Part shown: in pieces, positions 47,733 through 56,150 of the stretch
Position numbering within the stretch: the stretch's first letter is position 1
How the letters are laid out: each line of letters begins with the position of its first letter
DNA from: Terriglobia bacterium
Lineage (GTDB): Bacteria > Acidobacteriota > Vicinamibacteria > Vicinamibacterales > CAVVIG01
Assembly (NCBI GenBank): GCA_020073005.1
Contig: JAIQFX010000021.1
Coordinates: forward strand, 1 to 56,747
Length of the DNA stretch: 56,747 nt
Direction of reading: 5' to 3'
Notes under the pieces: model-generated
Seen by the model: the letters and a program-made list of their open reading frames with translations, nothing else
Database searches by the model: none
Told to the model about the DNA's origin: nothing
Position numbers and translations under genes: made by a program

Positions 47733-48896
47733 ATGGCTTCAGTGCTCAGCCAATCACTGCTCGACAAGTGCCGCGAGCGCGCACCGATTTACGACCGCGA
47801 GAATCGGTTCTGCCAGGAGGACTTCGACGCCCTGAAGGCGGCCGGGTATCTCAAGCTGGCGCTGCCGAAGGAATACGGCGGTCCCGGCCTGACGCTGGCG
47901 CAGCTGTCGCGCGAAACGCGTCTGCTCGCGATGTACGCGCCGGCGACCGCGCTGTGCATCAACATGCACAACTACTGGGTCGGCATGGCGGCCGACCTGC
48001 TGCGCGGGGGCGACAAGTCGTGCGAGTGGATTCTGAAGGAGGCGGCGGCTGGTGAAATCTTCGCGGCCGGTCACGCCGAACACGGGAACGACATTCCGGG
48101 GTTGCTCTCGACGACCAAGGCCGAGCGCGTGGACGGCGGCTACAAGATCACCGGACGCAAGTCGTTCGGCAGCCTCACGCCCGTGTGGACGCGCATGGGC
48201 GGACATTCGATGGACACGAGCGATCCGAAGGCGCCGAAGATCGTGCATTTCTTCGTGCCGCGCGGCACGCCGGGCGTGACGATCAAGGACACGTGGGACG
48301 TCATGGGCATGCGCGCCACGCGCAGCGACGACACGGTCCTCGACGGCGCGTTCGTGCCGGACAAGTACATCGCGCGCGTCATTCCCGCCGGCGTGGCGGG
48401 CGTGGACATGTTCGTGCTCGGCTTCTTCACGTGGGGGCTGGTCGGCTTCGCGAACGTCTACTACGCGCTCGCCATGCGCGTGCGCGAGGTCATCGTCGAG
48501 CAACTCAAGACCAAGACCGCGATCGCGCTGACACGGCCGATGATCTATCACCCGGAAATCCAGCACGGCATCGCGGAAATCACGATGGACATCGAGACGA
48601 TGGGGCCGCACGTCGAGGCGATCGCGAACGACTGGAGCGAGGGCCGGATCGGGCCGGACTGGTTCCTGCGGCTCGTGGCGATGAAACACCGCACCGTGGA
48701 GTCAGCGTTCCGCGTCGTCGATCGCGCGCTCGATCTGTCGGGCGGCTTCGGGATGTTCAAGAAGAGCGAGCTCGAGCGGCTGTTCCGCGATTGCCGCGCG
48801 GGCCGGTTCCATCCGGCGAATCCGCTGCTGACGCACGAGATCGTCGGCAAGATCTCGCTCGGGATCAATCCCGACGAGCAGCCGCGCTGGGGATAG
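47733..48896 (+). CDS. Acyl-CoA dehydrogenase family protein
   Basis: The protein has 387 residues, with start ATG 47733 preceded by AAGGAG. Typical segments are YLKLALPKEYGGPGLTLAQL, AAGEIFAAGHAEHGND (FAD-binding beta region), ALTRPMIYHPEIQHGIAEITMDIE, VESAFRVVDRALDLSGGFGMFKKSELERLFRDCRAGRFHPANPLLTHEIVGK. The family oxidises acyl-CoA with FAD, but the general base Glu is not obvious here. The pattern resembles DszC/IBD-type or flavin-dependent monooxygenase-like members rather than short-chain dehydrogenases. Substrate unknown. A weak promoter-like TATACT lies about 34 bases before the start. Confidence 0.88.
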   Translation: MASVLSQSLLDKCRERAPIYDRENRFCQEDFDALKAAGYLKLALPKEYGGPGLTLAQLSRETRLLAMYAPATALCINMHNYWVGMAADLLRGGDKSCEWILKEAAAGEIFAAGHAEHGNDIPGLLSTTKAERVDGGYKITGRKSFGSLTPVWTRMGGHSMDTSDPKAPKIVHFFVPRGTPGVTIKDTWDVMGMRATRSDDTVLDGAFVPDKYIARVIPAGVAGVDMFVLGFFTWGLVGFANVYYALAMRVREVIVEQLKTKTAIALTRPMIYHPEIQHGIAEITMDIETMGPHVEAIANDWSEGRIGPDWFLRLVAMKHRTVESAFRVVDRALDLSGGFGMFKKSELERLFRDCRAGRFHPANPLLTHEIVGKISLGINPDEQPRWG

Positions 48897-49541
48897 TCAG
48901 CGACGCATCAGGTGGAACGCGTGGTTCGTCCATGCGTTCTCGCGGAATCCAGGAATGCACCAGAGCTGGCACAGCGGCTCGATCGCGCGGGCCGCTTTCG
49001 CCGTTCCCATGTCCGCGCCTTCCCACCCGAACTGATCGATGATCTTCGCGACGGCGGCCTTCGCGCCGCCGTCATTGCCGCAGTAGAACATCGTCGGCTT
49101 GCCGCCGGGGAAGGATGGATTCACCATCAGCGCGCTGCCGACGCTGTTGAACGCCTTCACGAATTTCGCGGCGGGCACCGCCTTCTGCAGTCGCTCCATG
49201 AGCGAGTCGTTGGGCGACGTGAAGAAACGGACGACGCCATCTTCAGGCGGCTCGTTGGCAATCGGATTCGTGGTGTCGACAACGAGCTTGCCCGAGAGAG
49301 TCGCCGCGCCGTCCTCGCGCAGCGCGTCCTCGGCGACGCTGCCTTTCACGGCGAGCACGATCGCTTCGGCCCAGGCGGCGATCGCGGGAAACGTACCGGC
49401 CGCAATCCCGCTTGACGAAGAAAAGTCCGCGAGCTTGGCGGGCGTGCGGCTGGCGATTCGCACGTCGTAGCCGTGCTTCTTGAGGCCGCGCGCGAGCGTT
49501 TGTCCAACGGCGGCTGAACCGATGACGCCGATGCGTGTCAT
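48897..49541 (-). CDS. NADPH:F420-reductase-like NAD(P)-binding protein
   Basis: The protein has 214 residues. The N-terminal Rossmann motif is MTRIGVIGSAAVGQTLARGLKKHGYDVRIASRTP, followed by LVVDTTNPIANEPPEDGVV and AKFVKAFNSVGSALMVNPSF, as in FNO/NpdG- and ProC-like proteins. It could reduce F420 with NADPH or act as a general dinucleotide-binding oxidoreductase; no other F420 gene is seen here. A good AGGAG precedes the ATG. It is divergent from a TetR gene, and a perfect operator lies between the starts, so regulation by that TetR is likely. Confidence 0.85.
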   Translation of the reverse strand: MTRIGVIGSAAVGQTLARGLKKHGYDVRIASRTPAKLADFSSSSGIAAGTFPAIAAWAEAIVLAVKGSVAEDALREDGAATLSGKLVVDTTNPIANEPPEDGVVRFFTSPNDSLMERLQKAVPAAKFVKAFNSVGSALMVNPSFPGGKPTMFYCGNDGGAKAAVAKIIDQFGWEGADMGTAKAARAIEPLCQLWCIPGFRENAWTNHAFHLMRR

Positions 49542-49642
49542 GTGTGATCTCCTGACCTGAAGTCGACATCGAGAGTGTGGCGCAGGAGAGGGCGAGCGAG
49601 AATCCCCCAAAGAGGCGGGTACGAATCACAGCTGATCTGAAC

Positions 49643-49662
49643 TAGACTGACATGTCAGTCTA
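49643..49662. promoter_or_regulatory. Perfect 20-bp palindrome, probable TetR operator
   Basis: TAGACTGACATGTCAGTCTA is an exact palindrome in the 127-base gap between two divergent genes, six bases before the TetR start codon. TetR regulators commonly bind such a site and repress their own gene and the divergent one, here the F420-reductase-like gene. Confidence 0.85.
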
Positions 49663-49668
49663 TCTTGT

Positions 49669-50301
49669 ATGTCCAACAAACGCCGCCGCCGCCTCCTCCA
49701 CCCTGACGCCCGCCGCCGCGAATTGCTCGACGCGGCCGTTGCGGTCTTCGCCAGGAAAGGCTATCGCCGCGCCTCCATCAGCGACATCATCGCCGCCGCG
49801 GACGCCGCCCGCGGGACCTTCTACCTGTATTTCAAAAGCAAAGAGGACGTCTTTCTCGCCATCCTCGACGACTTCCAGGCGCGGCTCTCGGCGATGCTCG
49901 GCGAAGAAGCCGCGGTCGCCGCGACGCGCGCCGGCGACGGCCGCGCGCTCCTGCGCGACGACATCCTCCGCTGGCTGCGCTTCTTCGAACGGCATCGCGA
50001 CGCAACGACGATCCTCTTGAAGGAAGCGACGTCGATCGATCCCCAGTTCGAGCCGGCGCTCGCCGCGCTGCGCCGCATCGCGCTCGATCACCTCGCGCGG
50101 CGCTTCCGGTCGATGCAGGCGCGCGGCCTGATGCGCGCGTCGCTCTCGCCCGAGCTCATGAGCCACCTGCAGCTCGGGATGTTCGATCAACTGCTGAGCG
50201 CGCTCGTGCTGCGGCCGGGATGGAAGGTGAAGCTCGACGTGCTCGCGGATCAGCTGGCGGACTTCGCGTGGAGCGGCGCGCGGTCAGCGGCCGGCGAGTG
50301 A
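49669..50301 (+). CDS. TetR-family transcriptional regulator
   Basis: This 210-residue regulator has the TetR helix-turn-helix at its N-terminus: LLDAAVAVFARKGYRRASISDIIAAADAARGTFYLYFKSKEDVF (about 20-63). The C-terminal ligand domain (about 80-205) is helical, and its effector is unknown. The ATG lies six bases after a perfect palindrome, so autorepression is probable. The 3' end overlaps the convergent carbonic anhydrase gene by 18 bases. Confidence 0.94.
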   Translation: MSNKRRRRLLHPDARRRELLDAAVAVFARKGYRRASISDIIAAADAARGTFYLYFKSKEDVFLAILDDFQARLSAMLGEEAAVAATRAGDGRALLRDDILRWLRFFERHRDATTILLKEATSIDPQFEPALAALRRIALDHLARRFRSMQARGLMRASLSPELMSHLQLGMFDQLLSALVLRPGWKVKLDVLADQLADFAWSGARSAAGE

Positions 50302-50922
50302 CGCGATCGCCGACCTGTGCGCCGCCGCGACGTCGCCGGGCGCGCTCGCGGTGAACTGCAGATCCCGGAGGCGGCCGTCCTGGAGACTGTAGATCCACGA
50401 GTGGACGGCGAGCGACTGCCCGCGCTCCCACGCGTCGCGGACGACCGTGGTCTCGCAGACGTGGAGCGCCTGCTCGACGACGTTCAGCTCGCAGAGCCGG
50501 TCGAATCCGTCCGCGGCGTCCAGCAACGCGGCGTATTCGTCGCGCACGTCCTGCACGTGCCGCAGCCAGTTCACGCTCAGGCCCAGCTTGGCATCGTCGA
50601 TCGCCGCGCGGACGCCGCCGCACCCGTAGTGCCCGCACACGATGACGTGCTCCACGCGCAGCACGTCGACCGCGTACTGCAGAACCGAGAGGCAGTTGAG
50701 ATCGGTGTGCACGACGACGTTCGCCACGTTGCGGTGGACGAAGAGCTCGCCGGGCATGAGCCCGACGATTTCATTGGCGGGAACGCGCGAGTCCGAGCAC
50801 CCGATCCACAGGTACTCGGGCGATTGCTGGGCGGCGAGGCGTTGGAAGAATTCCGGCTGCGAGGCCGTGACTCGCTCGGCCCACAGCCGGTTGTTGTCGA
50901 ACAGATGCGCGAGCGACTTCAC
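50284..50922 (-). CDS. Beta-class carbonic anhydrase
   Basis: The protein has 212 residues. Zinc ligands and active-site residues are visible: Cys42, Asp44 and Arg46 in GCSDSRVPANE, then His98 and Cys101 in CGHYGCGG. The N-terminus MKSLAHLFDNNRLWAERV is typical of Can/CynT-type enzymes. It interconverts CO2 and bicarbonate in the cytoplasm. Its ATG overlaps the stop of the upstream M14 peptidase by four bases (ATGA), so the two are translationally coupled. This coupling of a cytoplasmic enzyme with a secreted peptidase is unexpected. Confidence 0.96.
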   Translation of the reverse strand: MKSLAHLFDNNRLWAERVTASQPEFFQRLAAQQSPEYLWIGCSDSRVPANEIVGLMPGELFVHRNVANVVVHTDLNCLSVLQYAVDVLRVEHVIVCGHYGCGGVRAAIDDAKLGLSVNWLRHVQDVRDEYAALLDAADGFDRLCELNVVEQALHVCETTVVRDAWERGQSLAVHSWIYSLQDGRLRDLQFTASAPGDVAAAHRSAIASLAGR

Positions 50923-53900
50923 CGCGCCGGGATCTGCTGCGTCGTCGGACGAGCGGAGCCGTTCGTCGCCTTGCCGGCGTCCAGATCGTTCCAGTTCATG
51001 ATCGCGTTGAAGCCCAACGTGTACGTGCCCTGCGTCTGCCAGCGCCAGAACGGCCGAATCGCGAACATCACCACGTGCCCTTTGCCGAGCGGATGATCGA
51101 CGGCCGCCGCGCGACTGGTGAGCGCCTGGGCGCCGCCCAGCGTGCCCGAGAGCAGCAGATCGTCGGCGTTCGCCGAGAACTGCATGACGACGCGCGGACG
51201 CGTGTCGTCGATAGCGACGCCGAACTGCTGCGCCATCTGGCGCAGCTGAGCCTCGTCTGGCGCGCCGCCCGGTGCCGCGCCAGCGGGCGCGCCCCCTCGT
51301 CCGCCGCGCCCGCCGCGACCGCCGGCCGCGGGCGCCGTCGCGGCCGGCCCGCCGGCGCCGCCTTCGAGCGGCTGAATGCGCAGCGGCACCGCGTTCGGCG
51401 TCACGTTCTGCCCGGCGCCGGCGTTCGGATTCGTTCCCGGCTCGCCGCCGCGCCCGCCGCGGCCGCCAAACGCGCCGAGGCCGCCGCCCGCGCTCAGCAC
51501 GGGCGACTGGTTGAAGTACACGGGCAGATCGGCGGCTTCGTACCCGTACGCGATCGGACTCTTCAAGTCGCTGAACTTCGCGCGCAGGATCGACCCGCGC
51601 ACGAACAACTGCGCCGGCGTCTCGACCGTCACGCCGGTCGTGATGCCGTACTCAGGGAAGATCGTCGCGGTCGATCCTTCCGTGATGAGCGTCCCGCCCT
51701 CGCGGACGAACTTCGCGAGCTCGGCGAGGCCTTCGACGCCCATGCCGCCGCGGATGTCGTCGCTCGAATCGACGTAGGCGAGGTTCGGGAACTCCGCCGT
51801 CTTCTTGTACGGCAGCGGCGAGTTGCCGGTCACGGGCATGCCGTTGACCTGCGACTGCGCGTTGCCGCCGACGTGCGGGAAGATCAGCACGTCGTACTTC
51901 GCGCGCAGGTTGCCCTCGCGCAGTTTTTGATCGGCGAAGTACGTGTACGGCACGCCGAACGTATCGAGCGCCGCGCGCCACCAGCCTTCATCCTGCGTGC
52001 GCGTCCAGCTGTGGATGTACCCGATGCGCGGGATGTCGAGGTCGTGCGTCTTGACGGCCGGCGCGGACGCCACCGCCCACGCCGAGAGCCCGAGAGCCTG
52101 CAGCATCGGCTCGAGCTTCGCGCGATCGGCGTTCGGAATGACGATCGAGCCCGCGCGGAACTTGTGCCCGCCGATCTCGAAGTCGTCCTCGGCCGCGCTC
52201 ATCTTCACGTCCGTGTTCTTGAACCGGAACGTGACGAGATTGTTGTCGGCCGTGTCCTCGACGACGAGCACGCTCCCGGTGCCTTCAATCCCGCCGGCCG
52301 CTTTCGCGGGGCCTGTGATGTCCGACAATTGCTGATGCAGGATGCCGGCGTCGGAGACGGGCAGGACCTTGATGTCGCGCATGTACTGAAACGTCCAGCC
52401 GGTGTCGTCGTACGGCGACGGATTCTGCGGCGCGTAGTTCTGCACGGCGAAGTACATCTCGGCCAGCGTGCGGAACGGCTGATCGGCGCGGACGACGAAG
52501 TCGCCGGCCTTCACCTCGACATTGCCGGCCGTGAACGAATTGACCGCGCGTGAAATCTCGAGCCCCTGCGTGCGCAGCTCGTTGACGGCGTCGGCCGCGT
52601 CGGCCTTGCGCCGCTGCCCGGCCGGAATCACCCATGCGTACGTCGGACCGTTCCTGCCCTTGTCCACGGAGCGCTTGTTCTTCAGCCAGTAGTTCTCGAG
52701 GTACATCTCCCGGTTCTTCGCCACGTGGCTGAGCGCGAAGAGCAGCGCCGACTCCTGGATGTTCGTGTTGTTGCGCGGGCCCCATTTGATCGACGGCAGC
52801 GGCGGATTCGGCCGGAACCACTCCTTGCTCGTCGTCGTCGGGCCGGGCGTGACCGTGTACGGATCCGGCCCGTAGCTCTGAACTTCGTAGAAGCGGCCGA
52901 TCGCGTTGTGGCTGTTCGCGATGAAGAACATGTAGTTCGGGACCCAGCCGTCGTAGTAGCCATAGGTCCAGACGCCGGGCACGCCGCGCTTGGTCATCTC
53001 CATCACGTCGTTCTCGGCCATCATCCACCACTCGTCGACGACGATCGGATCGAGCGCGTCGTTGTACGGGCCGGTGCCGGTCGAGGCGTACAGGTAGGTC
53101 TGCGCTTCGTGCAGGTCGTGCAGCACCGTCGGATGCCACTCGAGCGATTCCTTCGTCACCGTCTGCGTCAGCTTGAGGAACTGGCCCATGCCGTCGCGGT
53201 TGTTGTCGTGTTGCACGTACTTGCCCCAGTACATCAGCGGCAGCCGCGCGTCGCCGGGCGCGCGCTTCTTGTTGAAGTAGTACGTGTCCACCTGCTTCTC
53301 GCGGCCGTCCACTTCGAGCACCGGCGTGATCAGCGTGATGACGTTGTTGCGGATGTTCTGGATGAACGGCGTCTCTTCGACGATCAGGCGGTACGCGAGC
53401 TCGATCAGCATCTCGGGTCCGCCGGTCTCGGGCGAGTGTATGCCGCTGATCGCGTAGTAGATCGGCTTGGCCGTGTGCAGCAGTTCCTTCGCGCGCGCTT
53501 CGGACGTGACGCGCGGGTCCGTCAGCTCGCCCAGCATGTCCCGGTACTTGTCGATCGACTTCATCGTCTGCTCGTCGGCGATCGCGAGCAGCACGATGTC
53601 GCGGCCCTCTTCCGTCGTCCCGGCCTTGAAGAATCGCGCGCGCGGCGACGCCTTCGCCAGCGCCTCGTAGTAGCGCGTGATGTCCTTCGCGTACGTCAGT
53701 TCGCCCGGCGTGCCGACCGCGCGGCCCAGGAACTTCAGCGGCGACGGCACCGTGTCCGACGCCGGCAGATGATCCACGAGCTCGGTCGTGATGCGCGGAT
53801 CCTGCAGGTTTTGTTTGATCAGCTTCGTGTATTCCTCATCGATCTTCTGGGGCGTGGGGATCCGCGGCGCGCGGCTCTGCGCGATCAGCGACGAGGGGAC

Positions 53901-53972
53901 GATGCCCGCGCTCAGCACGAGGGCGAGGAGGATGCCGCTGACGCCGATGACAGGGGCCAAGCGCAGGTTCAT
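50919..53972 (-). CDS. Large secreted M14 zinc metallopeptidase, copy 2
   Basis: The protein has 1017 residues. A signal peptide (MNLRLAPVIGVSGILLALVLSAG...) is preceded by AGGAG. The zinc motif is ISGIHSPETGGPE, with His179 and Glu182, and a later HDLHEAQTYLY region. The long C-terminal part aligns in order with copy 1: the motif LDIPRIGYIHSWTRTQDEGWW, the segment YDVLIFPHVGG, and near the end DTRPRVVMQFSANADDLLLSG. A Gly/Arg-rich stretch (about residues 855-940) is a flexible linker. It is likely secreted to digest peptides and is paralogous to the 33.5-kb gene. Confidence 0.93.
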   Translation of the reverse strand: MNLRLAPVIGVSGILLALVLSAGIVPSSLIAQSRAPRIPTPQKIDEEYTKLIKQNLQDPRITTELVDHLPASDTVPSPLKFLGRAVGTPGELTYAKDITRYYEALAKASPRARFFKAGTTEEGRDIVLLAIADEQTMKSIDKYRDMLGELTDPRVTSEARAKELLHTAKPIYYAISGIHSPETGGPEMLIELAYRLIVEETPFIQNIRNNVITLITPVLEVDGREKQVDTYYFNKKRAPGDARLPLMYWGKYVQHDNNRDGMGQFLKLTQTVTKESLEWHPTVLHDLHEAQTYLYASTGTGPYNDALDPIVVDEWWMMAENDVMEMTKRGVPGVWTYGYYDGWVPNYMFFIANSHNAIGRFYEVQSYGPDPYTVTPGPTTTSKEWFRPNPPLPSIKWGPRNNTNIQESALLFALSHVAKNREMYLENYWLKNKRSVDKGRNGPTYAWVIPAGQRRKADAADAVNELRTQGLEISRAVNSFTAGNVEVKAGDFVVRADQPFRTLAEMYFAVQNYAPQNPSPYDDTGWTFQYMRDIKVLPVSDAGILHQQLSDITGPAKAAGGIEGTGSVLVVEDTADNNLVTFRFKNTDVKMSAAEDDFEIGGHKFRAGSIVIPNADRAKLEPMLQALGLSAWAVASAPAVKTHDLDIPRIGYIHSWTRTQDEGWWRAALDTFGVPYTYFADQKLREGNLRAKYDVLIFPHVGGNAQSQVNGMPVTGNSPLPYKKTAEFPNLAYVDSSDDIRGGMGVEGLAELAKFVREGGTLITEGSTATIFPEYGITTGVTVETPAQLFVRGSILRAKFSDLKSPIAYGYEAADLPVYFNQSPVLSAGGGLGAFGGRGGRGGEPGTNPNAGAGQNVTPNAVPLRIQPLEGGAGGPAATAPAAGGRGGRGGRGGAPAGAAPGGAPDEAQLRQMAQQFGVAIDDTRPRVVMQFSANADDLLLSGTLGGAQALTSRAAAVDHPLGKGHVVMFAIRPFWRWQTQGTYTLGFNAIMNWNDLDAGKATNGSARPTTQQIPAR

Positions 53973-53986
53973 GGAAGCTCCTGGGA

Positions 53987-54032
53987 ATGTCAGAGTTCAG
54001 AATTCAGATTTCAGATTCTAGATCTGAAATCT
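53987..54032. repeat. Tandem CAGANTT repeat with a perfect 11-bp hairpin
   Basis: Four CAGANTT units of 7 bp are followed by AGATTTCAGAT and, after a 5-nt loop, its exact complement (54006-54032). The right arm ends on the stop codon of the following minus-strand gene. Confidence 0.88.
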
Positions 54033-54688
54033 CACCGGTGCGTCGAGCGCTGCATGACGGCGGGGCACTGCGTGATCATGGCCAGCGACGAAGCAGACCC
54101 GGCTGGAGTGACCTGCGCAAGACACAACGCGGGCGGCTCGAATCTGTGCGCGCGCGGGGCCTGGCTCACCGGCGACACGCGGCGACGCAGCGACGGCGCG
54201 ATGTACGGCGCGGCGTACGGCACGGGGATCACGCCCGGGACCAGCGGATCCGAGAAGTTCGAGGAGTGCGATGTATTCGGCACGTCAGGTCCGTGGCCGA
54301 CGTACGCCACTTCGGGCGCCGAACTGAGGGCCGCGGCGATCCTCGCCGCGTTCGCCTCGGACGCGGCGCGCGCCGCGTCCTCGCCTTCCTGACGGCCGCT
54401 CTTCAACATCGCGAGGATGATCTTGTCGGTGAGACCGTCGCGATGCAGTGCGACGATCTGCTCGGCATCGATGGTGAAGACGGTGCGATCGCGATCGATC
54501 AGCGCGAGGATCACGGCCTCCGAGACGCCGGCCTTCGACAATTCGACCACCTGGTCGACGGTCACGGCGGACGCCGCCGCGGGCGCGAGGACTCCGCAGA
54601 GCGTCAAGACGACGAGTGGACGCGACAGCCAGCGAGGCACCAGCGAATGCGGTGCAATGGGCTCGCCAGTCGCGCACGCCCGGGACAT
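54032..54688 (-). CDS. Secreted hypothetical protein with tandem helical repeats
   Basis: The protein has about 218 residues from MSRACATGEPIAPHSL; a hydrophobic segment WLSRPLVVLTLCGVLAPAAASA then acts as signal peptide. Two helical units follow: VDQVVELSKAGVSEAVILALIDRD and EQIVALHRDGLTDKIILAMLKSG, a repeat seen in many bacterial secreted proteins and possibly a protein-protein interaction helix pair. The C-terminal half is low-complexity, with Pro, Ser and Arg. No enzymatic motif is present. The start is uncertain, since the frame is open about 21 codons upstream. Confidence 0.7.
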   Translation of the reverse strand: MSRACATGEPIAPHSLVPRWLSRPLVVLTLCGVLAPAAASAVTVDQVVELSKAGVSEAVILALIDRDRTVFTIDAEQIVALHRDGLTDKIILAMLKSGRQEGEDAARAASEANAARIAAALSSAPEVAYVGHGPDVPNTSHSSNFSDPLVPGVIPVPYAAPYIAPSLRRRVSPVSQAPRAHRFEPPALCLAQVTPAGSASSLAMITQCPAVMQRSTHR

Positions 54689-54844
54689 ACGAATGATTCT
54701 AAAGAACCGGGGCCAGGGACGCGACTGGTGATTGCTCTCGCCCCAGGACACCTCTTCACCCCCAAGGGACAGTCCGGAGAACCCGGTCTATCTGGTAAGC
54801 TTTGGTTTCTCACAGACTTACGGAACAGGTGCGCGGCCCGGCGC

Positions 54845-54866
54845 GGGTACAGGGCTTGCCTGTCCC
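54845..54866. repeat. REP-like imperfect palindrome before the glycine-zipper gene
   Basis: GGGTACAGGG and CCTGTCCC face each other around CTTG in the leader of the next gene. It lies 26 bases before the ATG and resembles the palindrome class seen elsewhere in the window. Confidence 0.55.
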
Positions 54867-54891
54867 AGTGAAGAGGTTGAAGGAGTTTCCC

Positions 54892-55887
54892 ATGCTCTCG
54901 AATCGACTCGCGTTTGCCGCCCTGGGCGTCGCCTGCATCGCCGCCGCCGCCGGTGGCGGTTATCTGGCGTCCCGGCAGAACGCCGCGCCTTCGTCCGCAG
55001 CCGTGCAGCCCGGCGCCGCGCCGGCGCCCGCAACCCCCGCAGCGCAGCCCGTCCAGGAAACCGAGGCCGTCGTCGGCGCCGCAAAGGCGGAACCCGCGCC
55101 AGCGCCGGTCGCGCCCAAGCCTGCCGCGCCCGTCGCGCGCCGCGCGGAGCCGCCGACGCGAGCCGCCGCGCGTGACGCGAGGGCCACGACGGCGAGGAAC
55201 GAACCGCCGCCGGCGTTGACGAGCACGTGGCCGAACGGCGCCGCGACGTCCGCGCCGACGACACCGGCCACGCCGCCGCCCGTCGAGGCGCCGCCGCCCG
55301 CGCGCGTCGAGGAGCGCCCCGCGCCGGAACCGCCGCGCCCGCCCGAGCCGCCGCAGAAGACGTTCGAAGAGCTCGTGATTTCGCCGAGCTCCGTGATCGG
55401 CCTGCAGATCGAGACGCCGGTGACGAGCGAGCGCGCGCGCGTGGAAGATCGCGTCGAAGCGCGCGTGACGCGCGACATCAAGGTGGGCGATCGCGTTGCC
55501 GTCGCCGCCGGCGCGCGCGCCATCGGATCGGTCACGCTCGTGGAAAAGGGCGGCAAGATGAAGGAGCGCGCGCGGCTCGGCATCCGCTTCCACACGCTCG
55601 TGCTGGCCGACGGCACGCGGCTCCCGATTCAGACCGAGACGATCTATCGCGACGGTGAAGCGCCGGGCAACAGCGCGGCCGCCAAGGTCGGCGGCGGCGC
55701 CGTCGCCGGCGCGATTCTCGGCGCCATTCTCGGCGGAGGCAAGGGCGCCGCGGTCGGCGCCGCCGCCGGCGCGGGCGGCGGCGCGGCGGCGGTCGAAGCG
55801 GGCGATCGCAAAGCGGCCACGATTCGCCCGGGAGAAGCCGTCACGGCGCGCATTCTCCAACCGGTCACCGTGACCATAGAAAAGTAA
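54892..55887 (+). CDS. Secreted Pro/Ala-rich protein with C-terminal glycine zipper
   Basis: The protein has 331 residues, with the start ATG preceded by GAAGGAG. The N-terminal membrane/signal helix (MLSNRLAFAALGVACIAAAAGGGYLASRQ) is followed by about 130 residues of Ala/Pro-rich linker. A beta domain (about 155-260) has EELVISPSSVIGLQIETPVTSERARVEDRVEARVTRDI, which resembles TrbI/VirB10-like or general envelope-stress domain boundaries. The C-terminal region contains a Gly/Ala zipper (AVAGAILGAILGGGKGAAVGAAAGAGGGAAA) that may insert into a membrane. I do not recognise the family. It probably sits in the envelope. Confidence 0.72.
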   Translation: MLSNRLAFAALGVACIAAAAGGGYLASRQNAAPSSAAVQPGAAPAPATPAAQPVQETEAVVGAAKAEPAPAPVAPKPAAPVARRAEPPTRAAARDARATTARNEPPPALTSTWPNGAATSAPTTPATPPPVEAPPPARVEERPAPEPPRPPEPPQKTFEELVISPSSVIGLQIETPVTSERARVEDRVEARVTRDIKVGDRVAVAAGARAIGSVTLVEKGGKMKERARLGIRFHTLVLADGTRLPIQTETIYRDGEAPGNSAAAKVGGGAVAGAILGAILGGGKGAAVGAAAGAGGGAAAVEAGDRKAATIRPGEAVTARILQPVTVTIEK

Positions 55888-55923
55888 GAACTGAGAAGTG
55901 AAAAGGAAGAAGTCAGGCAGAGA

Positions 55924-55965
55924 ATCTGAAATCTGACGTCTGAAATCTGAAATCTGAAATCTCGA
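55924..55965. repeat. Tandem 7-bp repeat (ATCTGAA type)
   Basis: Six units of consensus RTCTGAM in period 7 lie downstream of the glycine-zipper gene. No inverted partner is seen. It is the same word family (AGATTTCAGAT) as the 54-kb hairpin in the other orientation. Confidence 0.88.
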
Positions 55966-55980
55966 TTGGCGCAGGGCGGG

Positions 55981-56150
55981 ACGGATCGCGCATCCTCCCG
56001 CCCTTTCTTGCGCGCGGCCCGGCTCGTCCGGCTGGAAGCGCACCGCGACGTCCGCGCGGCGGCGCGCGACGTCCTGTTCAGGCGGCTGCGGTCGCAACCC
56101 GCGACGCTCCCGCCCGACGCTGGACGCGCGACGAGTTGTACGAGGAGTGA
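55981..56150 (+). pseudogene. Probable broken VapB-like antitoxin
   Basis: Just before the PIN gene, one frame reads VRLEAHRDVRAAARDVLFRRLRSQP, which looks like an antitoxin helix. After a shift near 56098 a second frame reads RRWTRDELYEE and ends in a TGA overlapping the PIN start, a C-terminus typical of VapB antitoxins. Together they suggest one gene with a frameshift and no clear start. A sequencing error cannot be excluded. Confidence 0.45.
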
